Source: Penelope pileata (Eukaryota; Chordata; Aves; Galliformes; Cracidae). From it: a stretch of DNA of 64,000 nt. The notes below the pieces were generated by a model that saw only the letters and a list, made by a program, of their open reading frames with translations, did no database searches and was not told the DNA's origin. Positions 36,236 to 48,351 of this stretch are shown here, one piece after another. Each line of letters begins with the position of its first letter. Within the stretch, counting starts at the first letter, position 1. Both the position numbers and the translations under genes were made by a program. The stretch spans positions 992,001-1,056,000 of the forward strand of contig WBMW01005902.1 of assembly GCA_013396635.1 (NCBI GenBank). The letters are read 5' to 3'.

Positions 36236-38644
36236 CAATTTTAGGCTAAGATTTTCTAGACATGGATTTTATTTTATTTTATTTTTTTAAGAATTAGAGA
36301 AAAAGGGAAAAGAAAGAAAACAACACCCCTACCACTACAGAGAATGAGAGGAGAAAAACAGTAATGCTTACAAATATCAATACCTACAAATAATTCATTC
36401 GGTTTCCCTTTTTAAGAGAAGTTTTTTTGTTTTTGTTTTTTGTACACATGCACACATTTTTCTTTTCTAGGCCCTCAGATACCTTTGGATCCCTCTCAAC
36501 ACCACTAAAGTAGAGAAAGAAGGTTTTCACTTTGTTTTTCAGACTTTGGAAACTGCCAGCACTGTCCACAATGAACTTGCTGCCCCAGCTAAGCCTTAGC
36601 TGAGTATAATCCATCAACCTCTGTTTTGGAGCCAATTTTTCAGCTAGAATGAAGCTTCCTGCCACCAAGTCCAGAAGCCAGTTCTTGAGAAGATAAGCTT
36701 AAAGCTATCTCAGATATGTCCATCCTCAATCGGAGCCATAAAACCACGATGTAGTCATATCTAGCAATAGAAAGAACGTAGGATTTGCGTATCTGAGAAC
36801 AGAAGTCCATGAGAAGGGCTGCTGCATGCTGCTCCTGCTGAAAATCACTCCGTACAGCTAATTCAGCTGACATACTATCTTGTGAGGGTGGTGAAGGCAA
36901 TGAGACAGGCCTTCCCCCCACGCTCTCCTAGGATGTAATCACTGGAGTAGCCGGGTGTCTTTAATCTTGACTAGAAAGGAAACGTGTGTTCCTGCTTGTC
37001 ACACAGAATCAAAGGATTTCATTGTGCAGCCAAAAGGAACAAAATTTCTCTTGGAGGGGGAAAAAGCACCCATGTTAAAAAAGAGGGAGAAGAGAAGAGA
37101 GAGAAACCCATAGCTGTTACTGGATAAGCTGATAAACACAAAGCAAAAAGATCAAATTGGCATTAAGGGAGAGCTGTGGAAAAGGCAATAAGCGACAGAA
37201 GAGAAACTGAGCAACCAGAGGAAAATAAAAATCTCATGAGAAATCTGAAATGAGATTTAGTGTTGTGGCAAGGCAAACAAAATGCCTGTCTTGGTCCCTG
37301 AAGAGTACCATAGCCATGGAGGCGTTGCAAGAGCCATGCAAAGCACAGAGAGCCTTCCTGGTTTCAGAGTAAGGTTGTGCAAAGTTCTCTGGAGACAGGC
37401 AAGAGGACTATACACGAACCTGGCCCTTTCCTCCATAATTTACTTTCACAGCAAGATGGACTTGGGAGAGTTGAATAGGGAAGAAAGGAAGGGAGTAATG
37501 CAACCATACTCACCGCCCTTCTGAAGAATGGGACAGGCATCTCTCCTTGCCCTCCACAGCCAAAATAAGACAGTGCAGCAGGTGAGAAAGGCCATGGAAA
37601 TAAATGACTTTAAATCACACCCTCTTGAAGGAAATTAAAATGTGAGAGCACCCCTGCTAGTGAAAATCAGGAGTTTTCAAAATTTCTCATAGAGCCAGCT
37701 TGCTCAACAATAAAATCTGAATTTTTTTTCCTATTGTAGAATGTGAGCATCTTCAGGTCTAAAACACGGGCCACCTATACCTATAACTATATCTAATCTC
37801 CAAATTTACCCAAAGCCCTTTGGCAATTCAGAAACCCTCCTGTCTTTTCAGTTTAAAACCACCATTGTGCTGGTACTCATTTCTCACCACATCTCTTCTG
37901 CCAGCTCATTTGTTCCTTGCTTCCACAGCTTCCACACGCATGCACAGAGGCAAGAAAAAGACCAGAGGCATTTGAGATAGCAGTGTGCTAACTACAGGCG
38001 TCTTACCAGGTTCAAACAGATCATTGCTGCAGATTTATTAAACCTAAGTGATTAACATTTCATTTTATGCTCAATACATTTAAACACAGCCCTTCTTCCC
38101 CCAAGCCCAAAGCACTCACTGTTCTGCAGAAAAAACGTTTCCTATTCATGTTCCTCTAAATGACAGTCCGGCTTGAGCCTTAGAGCAGCTTTTTCCCTGT
38201 TCTCCATGCTTATCTAGTCAAGGTCTCCTTAAAATGCCTGTCCTCACAGATATAAATACAAGGAAAAACAGGCTTTCAGCCAGTCTGAAGCTAGAGAATC
38301 AGATTTCTTAGACTATTAGTCAACTTCATTAAGTGACTTCAAAAATAAAGGTCAACCTTTTAATTTAAATTTTTCCTGGGTAAGCATTTGTTTCTAAATT
38401 TACCTTTTACATAATAACAGAGAAATATGATCGGCAAGAGAGGTTGGGAGACAGCACAGCGGAACTAGATACACAATCATTAGGGAAATGGAAGAAAAAA
38501 AATAAAGAGTTTGAAACATTAAAATAAGCAGCTAAATAGCCTTGCCTGTTTTCAGACGGGATGAATGGAAGCGCAGATGAAATAGGTTGTTAGAGAGCTT
38601 AAAGAGCAGTTAAGTGCATGCAAAGCGTAAGTATTTTATGAGAT

Positions 38645-38669
38645 ACACACACACACACACACACACACA
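38645..38669. repeat. (AC)12 microsatellite
   Basis: Perfect AC dinucleotide run between AGAT and an A run. Confidence 0.95.
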
Positions 38670-39477
38670 AAAAAGGATGAGGAAAAAGAGAGAGATTTGC
38701 TGTAATGAGATCTAGCATGAAGTACTGTAAGTGATACAGAAGATGTCTAAGTACCTAACCTCAAATGATTTCAGATGTATGCTGCAGGGGAAATGCTACT
38801 GGATGCAGTTTTATCAGCACATACCAACACAACAACCTCTTCCTGAGGCACAGGGCTAAGGATATTAATTTATGTATATGACATCAAAACCACATTGGAA
38901 CATATCACTGCTACCATAAATTCTGGATATCATTTAATTGCGAAGTCATACATGCACAAGCAATAAACACAACTAAACGTGTCTTTTAAGAAGTCTTTCA
39001 AATAAAATAGTGGACCTATTAACCAGTAATAAATGAGTAGACCTGGCAGCTTCAGGAGCCAGTCTTTAGAAGCATGACAAACAAAATGTTTAATTTGAGC
39101 TCAACATTATTTATAGCCTACAAAGACTTTCTTAGATGTATATGGAATCACTGTTAGAAGCCTACATGGATCTAACTAATCCATTTTCACAATTTTTACT
39201 TAACTTCTTTTTTTCCATTTGGCTAACTTCATTGAAAGACTTCTTTGTTAGACTAAGGCAGTAGGAATCCAATCAAGAGATTCTGTAAAGCTGAACTACA
39301 AGCAGCTGTGTAGAAAGATAAGGCCCAGAAATATTTGAGGGGCAAGGAAACAACTTTATTATCAAGCAACGTCTACTTTTGTAAACCCCTGATTTAGTCT
39401 TGTAAACAGTTGTAAAGCTCTTGTAAAATCCAAGACAAGACAGAGAGACTTGAGCTGCTTTGCTACAATCAGATCTC

Positions 39478-39515
39478 AAAAAAAAGAAAAGAAAAAGAAG
39501 AAGAAGAAAAAAAAA
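39478..39515. repeat. A/G-rich simple sequence
   Basis: AAAAAAGAAAAGAAAAAGAA followed by GAAGAAGAAAAAAAAA. Confidence 0.85.
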
Positions 39516-39558
39516 TCTTAACCCTGTGAGTGATAAAGGAGCATGAGATTTAAGAGAT

Positions 39559-39582
39559 TATATAGGATTTTATATAGGATTT
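39559..39582. repeat. Tandem pair of TATATAGGATTT
   Basis: Two perfect adjacent 12-bp copies. Confidence 0.85.
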
Positions 39583-40352
39583 AATTTTCCAAATATATGC
39601 TGGAGGAGGCCACACTTTAGGACACACAAAAAAGAATCAGAGCTGCAACATAACAGTGACTTCCCGGGACAGAGCTCACTACGCAAAACGCAAATTAGTT
39701 CTTTCCTTCTCTGTCTCAAAATATTGTAGACAAGCATGTACACGCATTATTCTTGAGTATTTAAGATGGATATGGAAGACATAACTTTAGACAAGTAAAA
39801 AGATAAACTAGGCTACCCAGTTGAAAACAAAAAAAAAAAAATCAGCCACATTGAGAGTGAAACCCTACCTTAGTGGTTTGGTTCCTTTCTCCCAAGGATA
39901 GGAGAATATGGTCTTCCTAAATGAGGAGTTATTAAAAAGTCTGTATGTATACATTTTATCAGTAAGTTTCTGAGAAATTCCAATGGAAATTTATATTAAA
40001 TATGATCATTTCCCGTGTCCCATTCTTTGCTTTCAAATGCCAGTTCCTTTACAACAACCTGAGGGGAGTTGGTAACACACCCTGCAATTTATGGATCACA
40101 AGTGTTGGCAGGATGAGAAAAATTCGCTGTGATCCAGAGGCATCTGAGGTCCTGAGGTCCACACTGCTGGAACAGAAGATGAAGAACACCATTGCAAACC
40201 CTACAGTGTGCCAAATCTGGACACAGATGAAGGTACAAGGTTTACATCAGGCCCAGAGGTTACCTTCTGGGGAAGCCCCCTGTTGGTCAAATGTCTTGGA
40301 CTATTTTAAAAGGCCTTGATCCACATCCTCACACATAGCTACTGCCAATTAT

Positions 40353-40387
40353 AAATTGATATAAAATATAAAAAATTGATATAAAAT
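40353..40387. repeat. AAATTGATATAAAAT repeated with 20-bp period
   Basis: 15-bp copies at 40353-40367 and 40373-40387. Confidence 0.8.
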
Positions 40388-43300
40388 GGTTTAGGGCAGG
40401 TATCTTGAGAATACTCCTAACTCCATTCCTCTCTCTCTAGGTTTGTATCTGAAAGATCTCTCACTTGATCTGGTTCTCCCCCACGGCATGTTGCAAACAT
40501 CTCCCAAAAGCTCAGAGCACAACTCAACCCTCTCCATCCTCCATTCCCCAAAATCAACTGCCATTTGCTGCGGATTCTTAGGCTTTGCAATGTCCTTCTG
40601 CAGCAACACAACTCGAATTTTGCACAGCAATTTTCTAAATGAAAATCCACCAGAACTTTACACAAAGGCATAATAACTTTCTCAGATGTCTCTACGGGGT
40701 CTTGGGTAGCTGTTACTGCCTGGAACTCAGTCTTGCTAAAAAACAGGGAGAGAGAAAAAATGTCATGTTCCTCCGTAACACTTCTGCTTGCAAAAACACT
40801 GCCCAAAACATTGACTCCCCTAATTAAATTATCTCATTAGCATGAAAAGCAAACAAAAGAAAACCAAATGCCAAAAGCTGCTATGTTAACTGTCAGTTGG
40901 CGGGGGGGTTGCACAGGAAGGTTCACGCAGTGGAGCCAGCAGCCAGGACCGTGACTCCCTGCATAGGGAATGGCTGGGCATCAACCAGTGACCGCGCTCC
41001 AAAATTGAGAGGCAGAGGAGGGAGGCCAGGGACATGACTGAGTTTCTTCTGGGGAAATCCACCGCCTTCTCAAAATGCATGAAGGGGCTGCCAGCACCTG
41101 ACATACCCAATCTCACCCAAGACTTCATAGTTAATAAAGCAGAAATATAGAATAAGCTACTGTCAGTGTTGCCAAATGTCACAAATTAAGTTTCACAAAA
41201 TTTAATTAACAAGATCTTGGCTCTTTTGGGGCTGGTTTCATAAAGGGGTGGACGAGGTCTTCAGATTGCATTTGGACAAGGCAGGAAAAATTCCCTTTGA
41301 TTTACTGCCATTCTCAATTTTCCAGCCCTTGGGGAAGATTGATCAATCAGTCACTACTAGTAGAGGAGAAAGGTCTTTGCCAAGGCATGGGTTAAATACA
41401 ACATATTTTGCAGCAAAATCTGTCTGGATCACCTGTTTTTCCTTCAAAACTTAATTAACTGTACTTCTGCGCTCTTACAGGATATTTTTGGGTTGTCCCA
41501 AACTCATCACTATTCACATTTTTAAAAGCTTTAGCTAGCACCAGGGGAAGCAATGCATTTTCTCTTTCAGGACTGATGCCCTCTGACCACACAGCGCTTT
41601 CTGACACATTCTGTTTATCACTCCCCCAAACGAAGACCACATGTACACTGCAGCATGCAACAGCCACTAAGCATCTGGCATATAAAAAGAGCTTATTAGA
41701 TGCAAAATGCCTCTGAAACAAACAAGAAACATTGAATCTACTGAACACAGACTAGCACAGTCTGTATCATCATGCATCTAAGTGTCTTAGAGGTTGTAAT
41801 GTGATTGGCTTCATACTGTTGTCTGAAGTAGGAAAGCGCAGTTATCCTGATGCTGCAATAAGGAACTGCATTTCCGGAGGCCGTATGTGATGCCTGCACC
41901 AAGGAGAATAACTAATGATTTTTCCGGTTTCTGGTGCCCTAAACATGGGATGGTTGCTAACCTCCATGTGCATATCCTCAAAAGCTTCCTTGCTCTTCAT
42001 TTAAGGAGCCACACATATATTCTCTTAGAGGTCCTGAAGGGCTTAGTGGAGGCATTTTCTTTCCATATTTCTAGGAGACATAGAAATATTGTCATGAAAT
42101 CCTTGTTTTGTGGTGTTGGTAGCATCAGCATCAGTATGTAAGTACCAGGCACCCTTACCCCTGCTAGAAATATTGGGCTGTTCTTCAACTCACCCGGCAC
42201 TCAGGAATTTCAAATCTGCATGTTCCCTTCCTGGTGGACATCACTGAAGATAGCCAGAGCCCATGTTATGTGCCCGTGTGCAAACACAGCTCATCACCTC
42301 TGTACAGCATAACCACGTTTCACAAAATGGACTGATTTCATTCTCAGCTGGTTCAATAGAAGAAGTATCGCTTACATCTACTTGCAATTTTCCTTTTGTT
42401 TTGAAAGGTGGGCACTTTGGGAATCAGAGGGACAGTGCCATCATCCTAACGAACTAATAGCACAGCCAGTATCAAAGCCAACTGCTTCTCAGTTTCCTCC
42501 TGTGCCTCTTAAAAGCTATTCCTGTTATCACTTCTTCCACCACCTTTTCTTGCTTCTCACTTAAAATTGCCACCAGCAACTCCTGTTTTATCTTCCCAGC
42601 TGTCGGACGAGGACTGTTTGCTGAATGCAGTAAATCAGCAACCTACCTTTTCTAGGCCAGAGGTCTGAAGCTTTTAATTAGCCGCTTTAGAACTAACACG
42701 ATAAAATAAGAATCAGCTCGTTTCTCAAAAGCATGAACCACTCACAAGATACGTTCTGTGATGTAGAACCTTTAAAAATCACGGAGAGAAATCAAATCAT
42801 GCTTGCTAAGCATCTACGTACTTAAATGTAGATTTAAGAACACCAAGAACCTAGTTTAGAATGTAACTGTAAAGCTCCCAGATTTGCAAGTGCTGGCCAA
42901 AATGTTTGCATTTTATCCTGAATAGCAATCATTCATTTCCGTTCAGCCGAAGCTGTCAAAGACTCTATATGCAGTCTTGTAGTGAGATTCTTATATACAT
43001 GCCAAATGCCTGTATAGCAAACATCTGGCCTCACTTCTGTTCCATGAATTTGCCAAAGAATAAGTCCGTCAGATTTTTTTTGTTGTTGTGGCTTTTATTT
43101 TCTTTTCTCTGCTGTGCCTCAGGTCGTTTTTCTTAAAATGAAATCATTAAAACAGGCAGAAAGAGCAGAGGAAGGAAGAGTAAGGAGAAGAGATGAAGCA
43201 TCTGAATAATCTTCCAGTGGGACTAATTTTACTAAGCATTTGTGCTTCTGCTACCAGTCAATCACTGCAAGTATTATTGAAAAACTAAAAAATAAAAAAT

Positions 43301-43731
43301 TAAACTGCATTTAGCAAAGAATATTGGCATAGAAAGAAGGAAAAACACATATGCTCTTCTATAAACTAGAAGCTCAGTTTACTCAAATGTCCTCAACATC
43401 AATATAAAATGTATTAACATAAAAAAAAATAATAACTTGCTGCTCCCTTATTTTGCATTCCTTTTACATCCGTACTTCTCCGAGGCAACGGATCAGAATG
43501 GCGCAGTGCCTTCCCCTCCGGCCAAGTGCAATAAACAGGCAGGTGTAATAGAAGGCTGCAGCGTCTCAGCTCTCCTCCCAAACAATTGATCTTCCAGGCC
43601 CACGGTGTAATTCAGGCTCGGTAGCTCCCTGTACATGCCTCATTCCTGATCGGTCAATTATTTCAAATCAGGCAGAATTAAAGTGTTATTTTTGTGAGGG
43701 GGGATGATATTCACCAGTGACCGAAGTGAAA

Positions 43732-44388
43732 CTAATAAACTAATTTCCCTTTGCTGCCTTGGGCAAAACAGAAAAATTCAAGTCTCTGAAAGAAACACTG
43801 CAGCTGTTTCATCAGACCGTTGCCCAAACCTGTGTGCAATTTTGCTATCTTCAAATTCAATTTTTGTTCACAGAACAATTTTGGGAATGAAACACAACAC
43901 AAAGAAAACAGCAAAAAAAAAGGAAACAGTGAGGGTCTTTGACTCTGCAAGAGCGAGCTGAGCGGTGCGAGCCTCCCGAGAGAGGGGAACAGCACGCTCC
44001 TCTTTGAAACAGAGCATACTCCTCCTGCCAGTAGCAAATTTATCCAGTAGATGTCAACACCAGCAAAAAATATGTTTAAAGCAAACCTTAACAGCAACAG
44101 CAGCCACTTCAATTTACAGGAGTGCAAAGAGAAGAGTTCAATATTTGGAAGCACTGCGTATTCTCTCCTGTCCCATCCTGGAATCTTCCAGTACGGATCC
44201 AGCCTGGCCCATCCACATACATGGAGCAAAATAATTTCTTTCCTTGCTTTTAGAATAATTTTGCCTGGCTTGCTGGAAAATGGAAAAACTGCTAATGAGC
44301 ATGTGATTGCTTTCAGATTAGATTTGAGGAAATTTTTCAGCAGAGGAGTAGGGAGAGAGTGGGCAAAACACTGTTCGGTGCAAAGCAA
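43732..44388 (-). other. Longest ORF in the window (218 codons), coding status doubtful
   Basis: Open from ATG at 44388 on the strand of the exon. The predicted protein is rich in Leu, Phe, Lys and Ser, with hydrophobic patches (for example LKWLLLLLRFALNIFFAG near the middle), but shows no domain I recognise and no credible signal-peptide or repeat pattern. Codon use looks like background. Chance ORFs of this length are uncommon but possible in 64 kb. No splice-site or promoter evidence supports a gene. Confidence 0.2.
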
Positions 44389-45780
44389 CTACGACAAGCA
44401 AAATCTCCATAGTCACTGAATACAATCTGAAGAGGTCTGTTCCTTTCTGACCTTTCACTGCGTGGTTAAGCAATGCAATAATTTCACGGATTTTGCTCCT
44501 TCCTCAAGAAGCTTCTCTGCCTACAACAGTGACCTGAGATTCCCACGCTGACCCCAGGTCAACAGATACTTGTTGTTCCTGTAAGGTTGTCTCTTTCTTG
44601 TAATACACCAAGGACAGTCTGTTGTAAGCCTTTTAGTGTTATTATCACTCAAAAGACTGAATTTGCTGACAAGTTTTAACCATGCAAAAAAACAAGGCCG
44701 TTGTTGTTGACACTTTCAAATCTACTATTAAGATCTGACTGTTTGAACAGCTTGTGTGCAGAATCTGAAGTACAGATTTCTGTTTCCTTTTTGTTTATTT
44801 TTAGATAAACCTTGTGTTTCTACTTTGCAATGTTTGCATTTGGCTGCTGAGCATGCAGTAATCGCATATATTATGTGCATTGCTTAGAGACACTTTGCAT
44901 CGCAGCCCATCAGGTTTTTTGGATAGACAGAAAGAGAAAAGAAATAACAGATCGTTTTCCTGATTGATTAATCTTTCCTCACGTTGCCGTTTTCCCATAA
45001 ACATTAGGAGGAAAACCAAAAGCATGTTGTGACATCTAATAGAGAGACATTGAAGCAAATCATTTTATTACTTACTAAGGAGTTTGTTTTCACAGATATC
45101 TAAAACATGGCAAGCAAACCCAAATGAATATATTACAGAGACTTATCACTTCGAGCAGAATTATTCCTCACATGTAAACCTTATAGCTCGTAAGAGCAGC
45201 ATCTATCCTTCATAATAGCTATAATGTAGTCGCAGCTTATCTAAGCTGTTTGGCCCGAAATTCTGGATCTCTGACGAAGTAAAGACAGTGGGCAAAAGCT
45301 AAGACTGTGAATTACCATAATTTAAGCAATTCTTAGGCATCAATAGAAGCGGGCATGGGAAGATCAGACAAAGGCACTACACTCTCAGTAAATAATCGCA
45401 GTAGATGATGGCATGAGAGAGAATAAAGTCACAGCTCTAAATACTGGGAAAAGACATCAAATGCAAAATCTAACATCATGCGATGAGAAATAAAAGCAGC
45501 ACACTTAGTTTCTGGAAACGGCATCCCGTGCAACTGCTCCCCAGCTCTGGATGCAGGCACGTACTAACAAAGACAGAGCCGTAAATGGTTTGGAGATAAC
45601 AGGCATATCTTATTAGGTATACCACACTTTTGCAGCTTTGTACGAGCAGTTCTTTTAATCACTGTCAACATTTTCTCTGAATCCAGGTCTGAAAGAAACA
45701 GTGAGAAATTGTGATTTGCTGTGGCACCTTGATTGCTGTGTGGATGACTCATTGTGCCATTCCTGTTAGTCTTACAAATT

Positions 45781-45880
45781 TATGGATTTTTAAGGCCAAA
45801 AAGCACAGGAGGCTGTGGTGATCATTCTGCTCTGACTCTGGACAGCTCAGCCCCAGAGCCCCATCCAGCAGCCTGCGTAT
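45781..45880 (-). mobile_element. Possible ancient CR1 3' fragment
   Basis: TTTTTAAGGCCAAAAAGCAC, GGTGATCATTCTGCTCTGAC and CCCATCCAGCAGCCTGCG resemble the 3' end of the old amniote CR1 group known from turtles and crocodilians (TTTTAAGGCCAGAAGGGACC, TGATCATCTAGTCTGACCTC). Short and diverged. Confidence 0.45.
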
Positions 45881-45884
45881 TTGA

Positions 45885-45912
45885 TAGAACACCCTGTGCA
45901 AAGGGTGTTCTA
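45885..45912. repeat. Perfect 11-bp hairpin
   Basis: TAGAACACCCT, loop GTGCAA, AGGGTGTTCTA. No flanking transposon ends recognised. Confidence 0.85.
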
Positions 45913-46087
45913 GCTAGATAAAGCAAAACATAAAACTATAATCTATGTATAATATATATCCAGAAAGACCTGACCAGTTTCCTCTCAAAAAAAAAACAAA
46001 CTGAAAAACCACCTTGATTATTACAATGAACTAACAAACTTTTCTCATTGACAACTTATTTTTCCCCATTAGTTTATCAAAACTCGG

Positions 46088-46690
46088 GGGCATCAGGGGT
46101 GGTCTTGGTGGAGAGGCCAGGGCCTCCTCCATGCTGGTCACAGTTGGTTCCAGCTGGATCCAATGGTCCCTCTGAAGAACACAGATGAGCCCAGTAGCAC
46201 TTCTGTGAAATACACCTAAGAAAAGGCAAAAATCTTGCCCAGGAGTGAGGCAAAAGCTGCGAGTAACAGTCCTACGACATCAAGGCCAGTGCAGAAGGAG
46301 GGTAGGAGGTGCTCCATGTGTGGAGCAGAAGTTCCCTGCAGCCCAGGAGAGGCCCATGGAGGAGCAGGCCGCCCCTTGCAGCCCATGGGCACCACGCAGG
46401 GCAGATCTCCACGTGCAGTCATGGAGGAGCCCATGTAGCAGCCGTAGATGTGGCCTGGAGGAGGTCGCAGTCCGTGGAGACCCGGGAGGAACAGGCCTGG
46501 GGCCGGAGCTGCAGCCACGCTGTGGCAAGCTCCTGACTGAACTGCAGCCTGTGGAGGGCCCACGCTGAGGCACACTTATCCCCAAGAACATCAGCCCATG
46601 GGACGGACCCGTGTTGAAGCAGGAGAAAAAAATGAGGAGGAAAGAGCATCAGAGAGGAACTGTTACAGACTGCCCATCAGTTTATTATGA
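46088..46690 (+). mobile_element. Orphan leader fragment of an avian endogenous retrovirus (ERV-L type)
   Basis: GGTGGTCTTGGTGGAGAGGC then GCTGGTCACAGTTGGTTCC and GCTGGATCCAATGGTCCCTC match the 5' internal leader I recall for avian ERV-L elements. They are followed by AAGGCCAGTGCAGAAGGAGG, then degenerate GC-rich units built around TGCAGCCCATGG and GGAGCAGG, and an end reading GAGGAGGAAAGAGCATCAGA and GAGGAACTGTTACAGACTG. No LTR, gag or pol sequence flanks it. Overlapping GC-rich ORFs (46216-46649, both strands) are by-products of the repeat units, not genes. Confidence 0.7.
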
Positions 46691-47249
46691 AATTTTGCTC
46701 CATGCATCATACCATTAAGTTTTTGTCTATCCAATTTTAAATAATTTCTAAGCTGACGTAAGTGTATGAGTTGCTTGGAACAGTCTTCATAGATGGAGTG
46801 CTATACCTATTACTTTCCGGAATAAAGTACATATCCATTGAATTTCCTTGATCTTCTAGGCAAGTAATAACATCCACTTAGAAAAGATTAGACAAACTGA
46901 GAAATAATGCCTGTCTGTAACTAGACATCTTATTTTCCAGCATTCACATAATGGCCCCATTACATGCTTGATTACTGTGGTCAGGCTAAACAGAATAATT
47001 TAGAAGTTTTTTTTATTATTATTATTTTTAGCAGAAAAGTTCAACTTCACCTACTTACTGAAACCTACGATTTTTCTGAAGGTTATTTTCAATGGTCCCA
47101 AAGACTGCCTCTTCTAATTTTTTAGAGATAGATTCTCAAGTGCATTTCACTCAAAATTATTAATACACAACTTTGTCAGATGTCCTTTCTTCTCCCGCTT
47201 TGGTCTTCATTCCCAAAGTTACAGTTTCTAGCAAAATTTTCCTACACAA
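46691..47249. other. Non-coding spacer
   Basis: AT-rich; a T/TTA simple run at 47009-47028 only. Confidence 0.6.
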
Positions 47250-47490
47250 GGTTATCCAGTTCCTCCTATTTCAATACAGTGATAAGCATTTATGTGGCAC
47301 TCTGTCTTCAAAGCACTTTACAAACATTAAATATTTAATGCTCCTGGTATCCCTCTTACTCTCAACCCCGTTTTACAGGTAGGGAAACAGACTCACAGGT
47401 TAAGTGATTTTGTTTCAAGTCACATCACAAGTAACTGACAGATGTGAGACCAGAATACATGAGCTCAGATTTTCAGTTCTGCTCTCAAAA
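47250..47490 (-). mobile_element. MIR-like (CORE-SINE) relic, antisense
   Basis: AAAGCACTTTACAAACATTA, CCCCGTTTTACAGGTAGGGA and AACAGACTCACAGGTTAAGT, GTCACATCACAAGTAACTGA, CAGATGTGAGACCAGAATAC follow the reverse MIR consensus in order (AGCGCTTTACA, CCCCATTTTACAGATGAGG, AGGTTAAGTGACTTG, GTCACACAGCTAGTAAGTGG, GGATTCGAACCCAGG). Confidence 0.75.
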
Positions 47491-47796
47491 GTAGACAAGC
47501 CTTGTTCTTTCACTTCATAATAATAATAATGAAAAACTTTGCTTTTGTTCAGGGAGAATTTCTTTGTCTCTTTGGTGGTTCTAAAGCCAAGGAGAAATCT
47601 GCTCAAAAGAAAGACCAAAAACACAGGAAAAGCACCCCAAAGTTATCCAGAGGGACACTTTGCAGCTTTGTAAGCCTTATCCTCACTTTATAGCATTCTA
47701 GGGGGAAAACCACAAACGCACATCCTATAAATGGTACGGTATTTTTTCTCAGCCTTTACATACAGACATACAGAGGCACATTTGTTTATATATACA

Positions 47797-48351
47797 TAAG
47801 TAGTTCTGGAAGTAATGCCTTCTATTCATTTCCATGGAAACTACAGCAGATACAAAGAGCACACCACCACTAATTGATAGAGCAAATGCTCCACTACAAA
47901 ATGCTGTTTTCCAACACAGTCACCACCATTAGCTGTGTATTTTCACCAGCAATGAACAAGAACATGCATGCCATGCTCGTAAAAATCTGCATCAGTGGAG
48001 GTGACCACTGTCATTGTTGCCCCTTCTGAAATGCACCATCCGCTGTGTCACTGTGCTCACATCCACTGTTTGGTCGCCATCAACATTCAGCTAGTGTCAA
48101 TGAATGTCAATGGGTGCCATTTTTTCCACAGGAAGGAATTCAATTCAACACCTTTGCTTCATACGCACTTCCATGTCAGACACCATTGTGTCAGACTGCC
48201 CCTCTGCTGCCATCTGTCACACGGCAACAAAACGTAATGGAATATTGGTGGGAATGTTCAGCCTCCAGTGCCATCCCGCTAACATCCACCTCTGACATCA
48301 AGGGTCAATATCACAAAAATAGGAGGCATTACTTTCAGAGCAGCCCTCATA
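47797..48351 (+). mobile_element. Deleted mariner transposon, Galluhop-like
   Basis: Imperfect terminal inverted repeats face each other: left AGTTCTGGAAGTAATGCCTT and CTATT, right AATAGGAGGCATTACTTTCA then GAGCAGCCCTCATA. TA dinucleotides sit at both outer edges, as expected for Tc1/mariner target duplication. At about 555 bp it is far shorter than a mariner with a transposase gene (about 1.3 kb), so it is non-autonomous or internally deleted. The short plus-strand frames inside (48045-48383) are not a transposase. Strand is arbitrary. Confidence 0.8.

Larger units (their letters stand above)
36236..45780. other. Mostly unique non-coding DNA
   Basis: No supported exon. Contains an (AC)n at 38645-38669, purine runs at 39478-39515, a 12-bp tandem pair at 39559-39582, a 20-bp-period repeat at 40353-40387, a CpG-containing block at 43445-43700 and a 218-codon minus-strand frame (43732-44388). 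A few GC-richer stretches (40900-41050) showed nothing recognisable. Confidence 0.55.

Noticed and set aside
38645..38669. (AC)n considered as part of a CRISPR or satellite array
   Set aside because: Simple dinucleotide microsatellite; no spacer-repeat structure. No CRISPR array or tRNA/rRNA gene was seen in the window.
46216..46649. Several overlapping GC-rich ORFs on both strands
   Set aside because: By-products of degenerate GC-rich leader units of an ERV; open in several frames at once.
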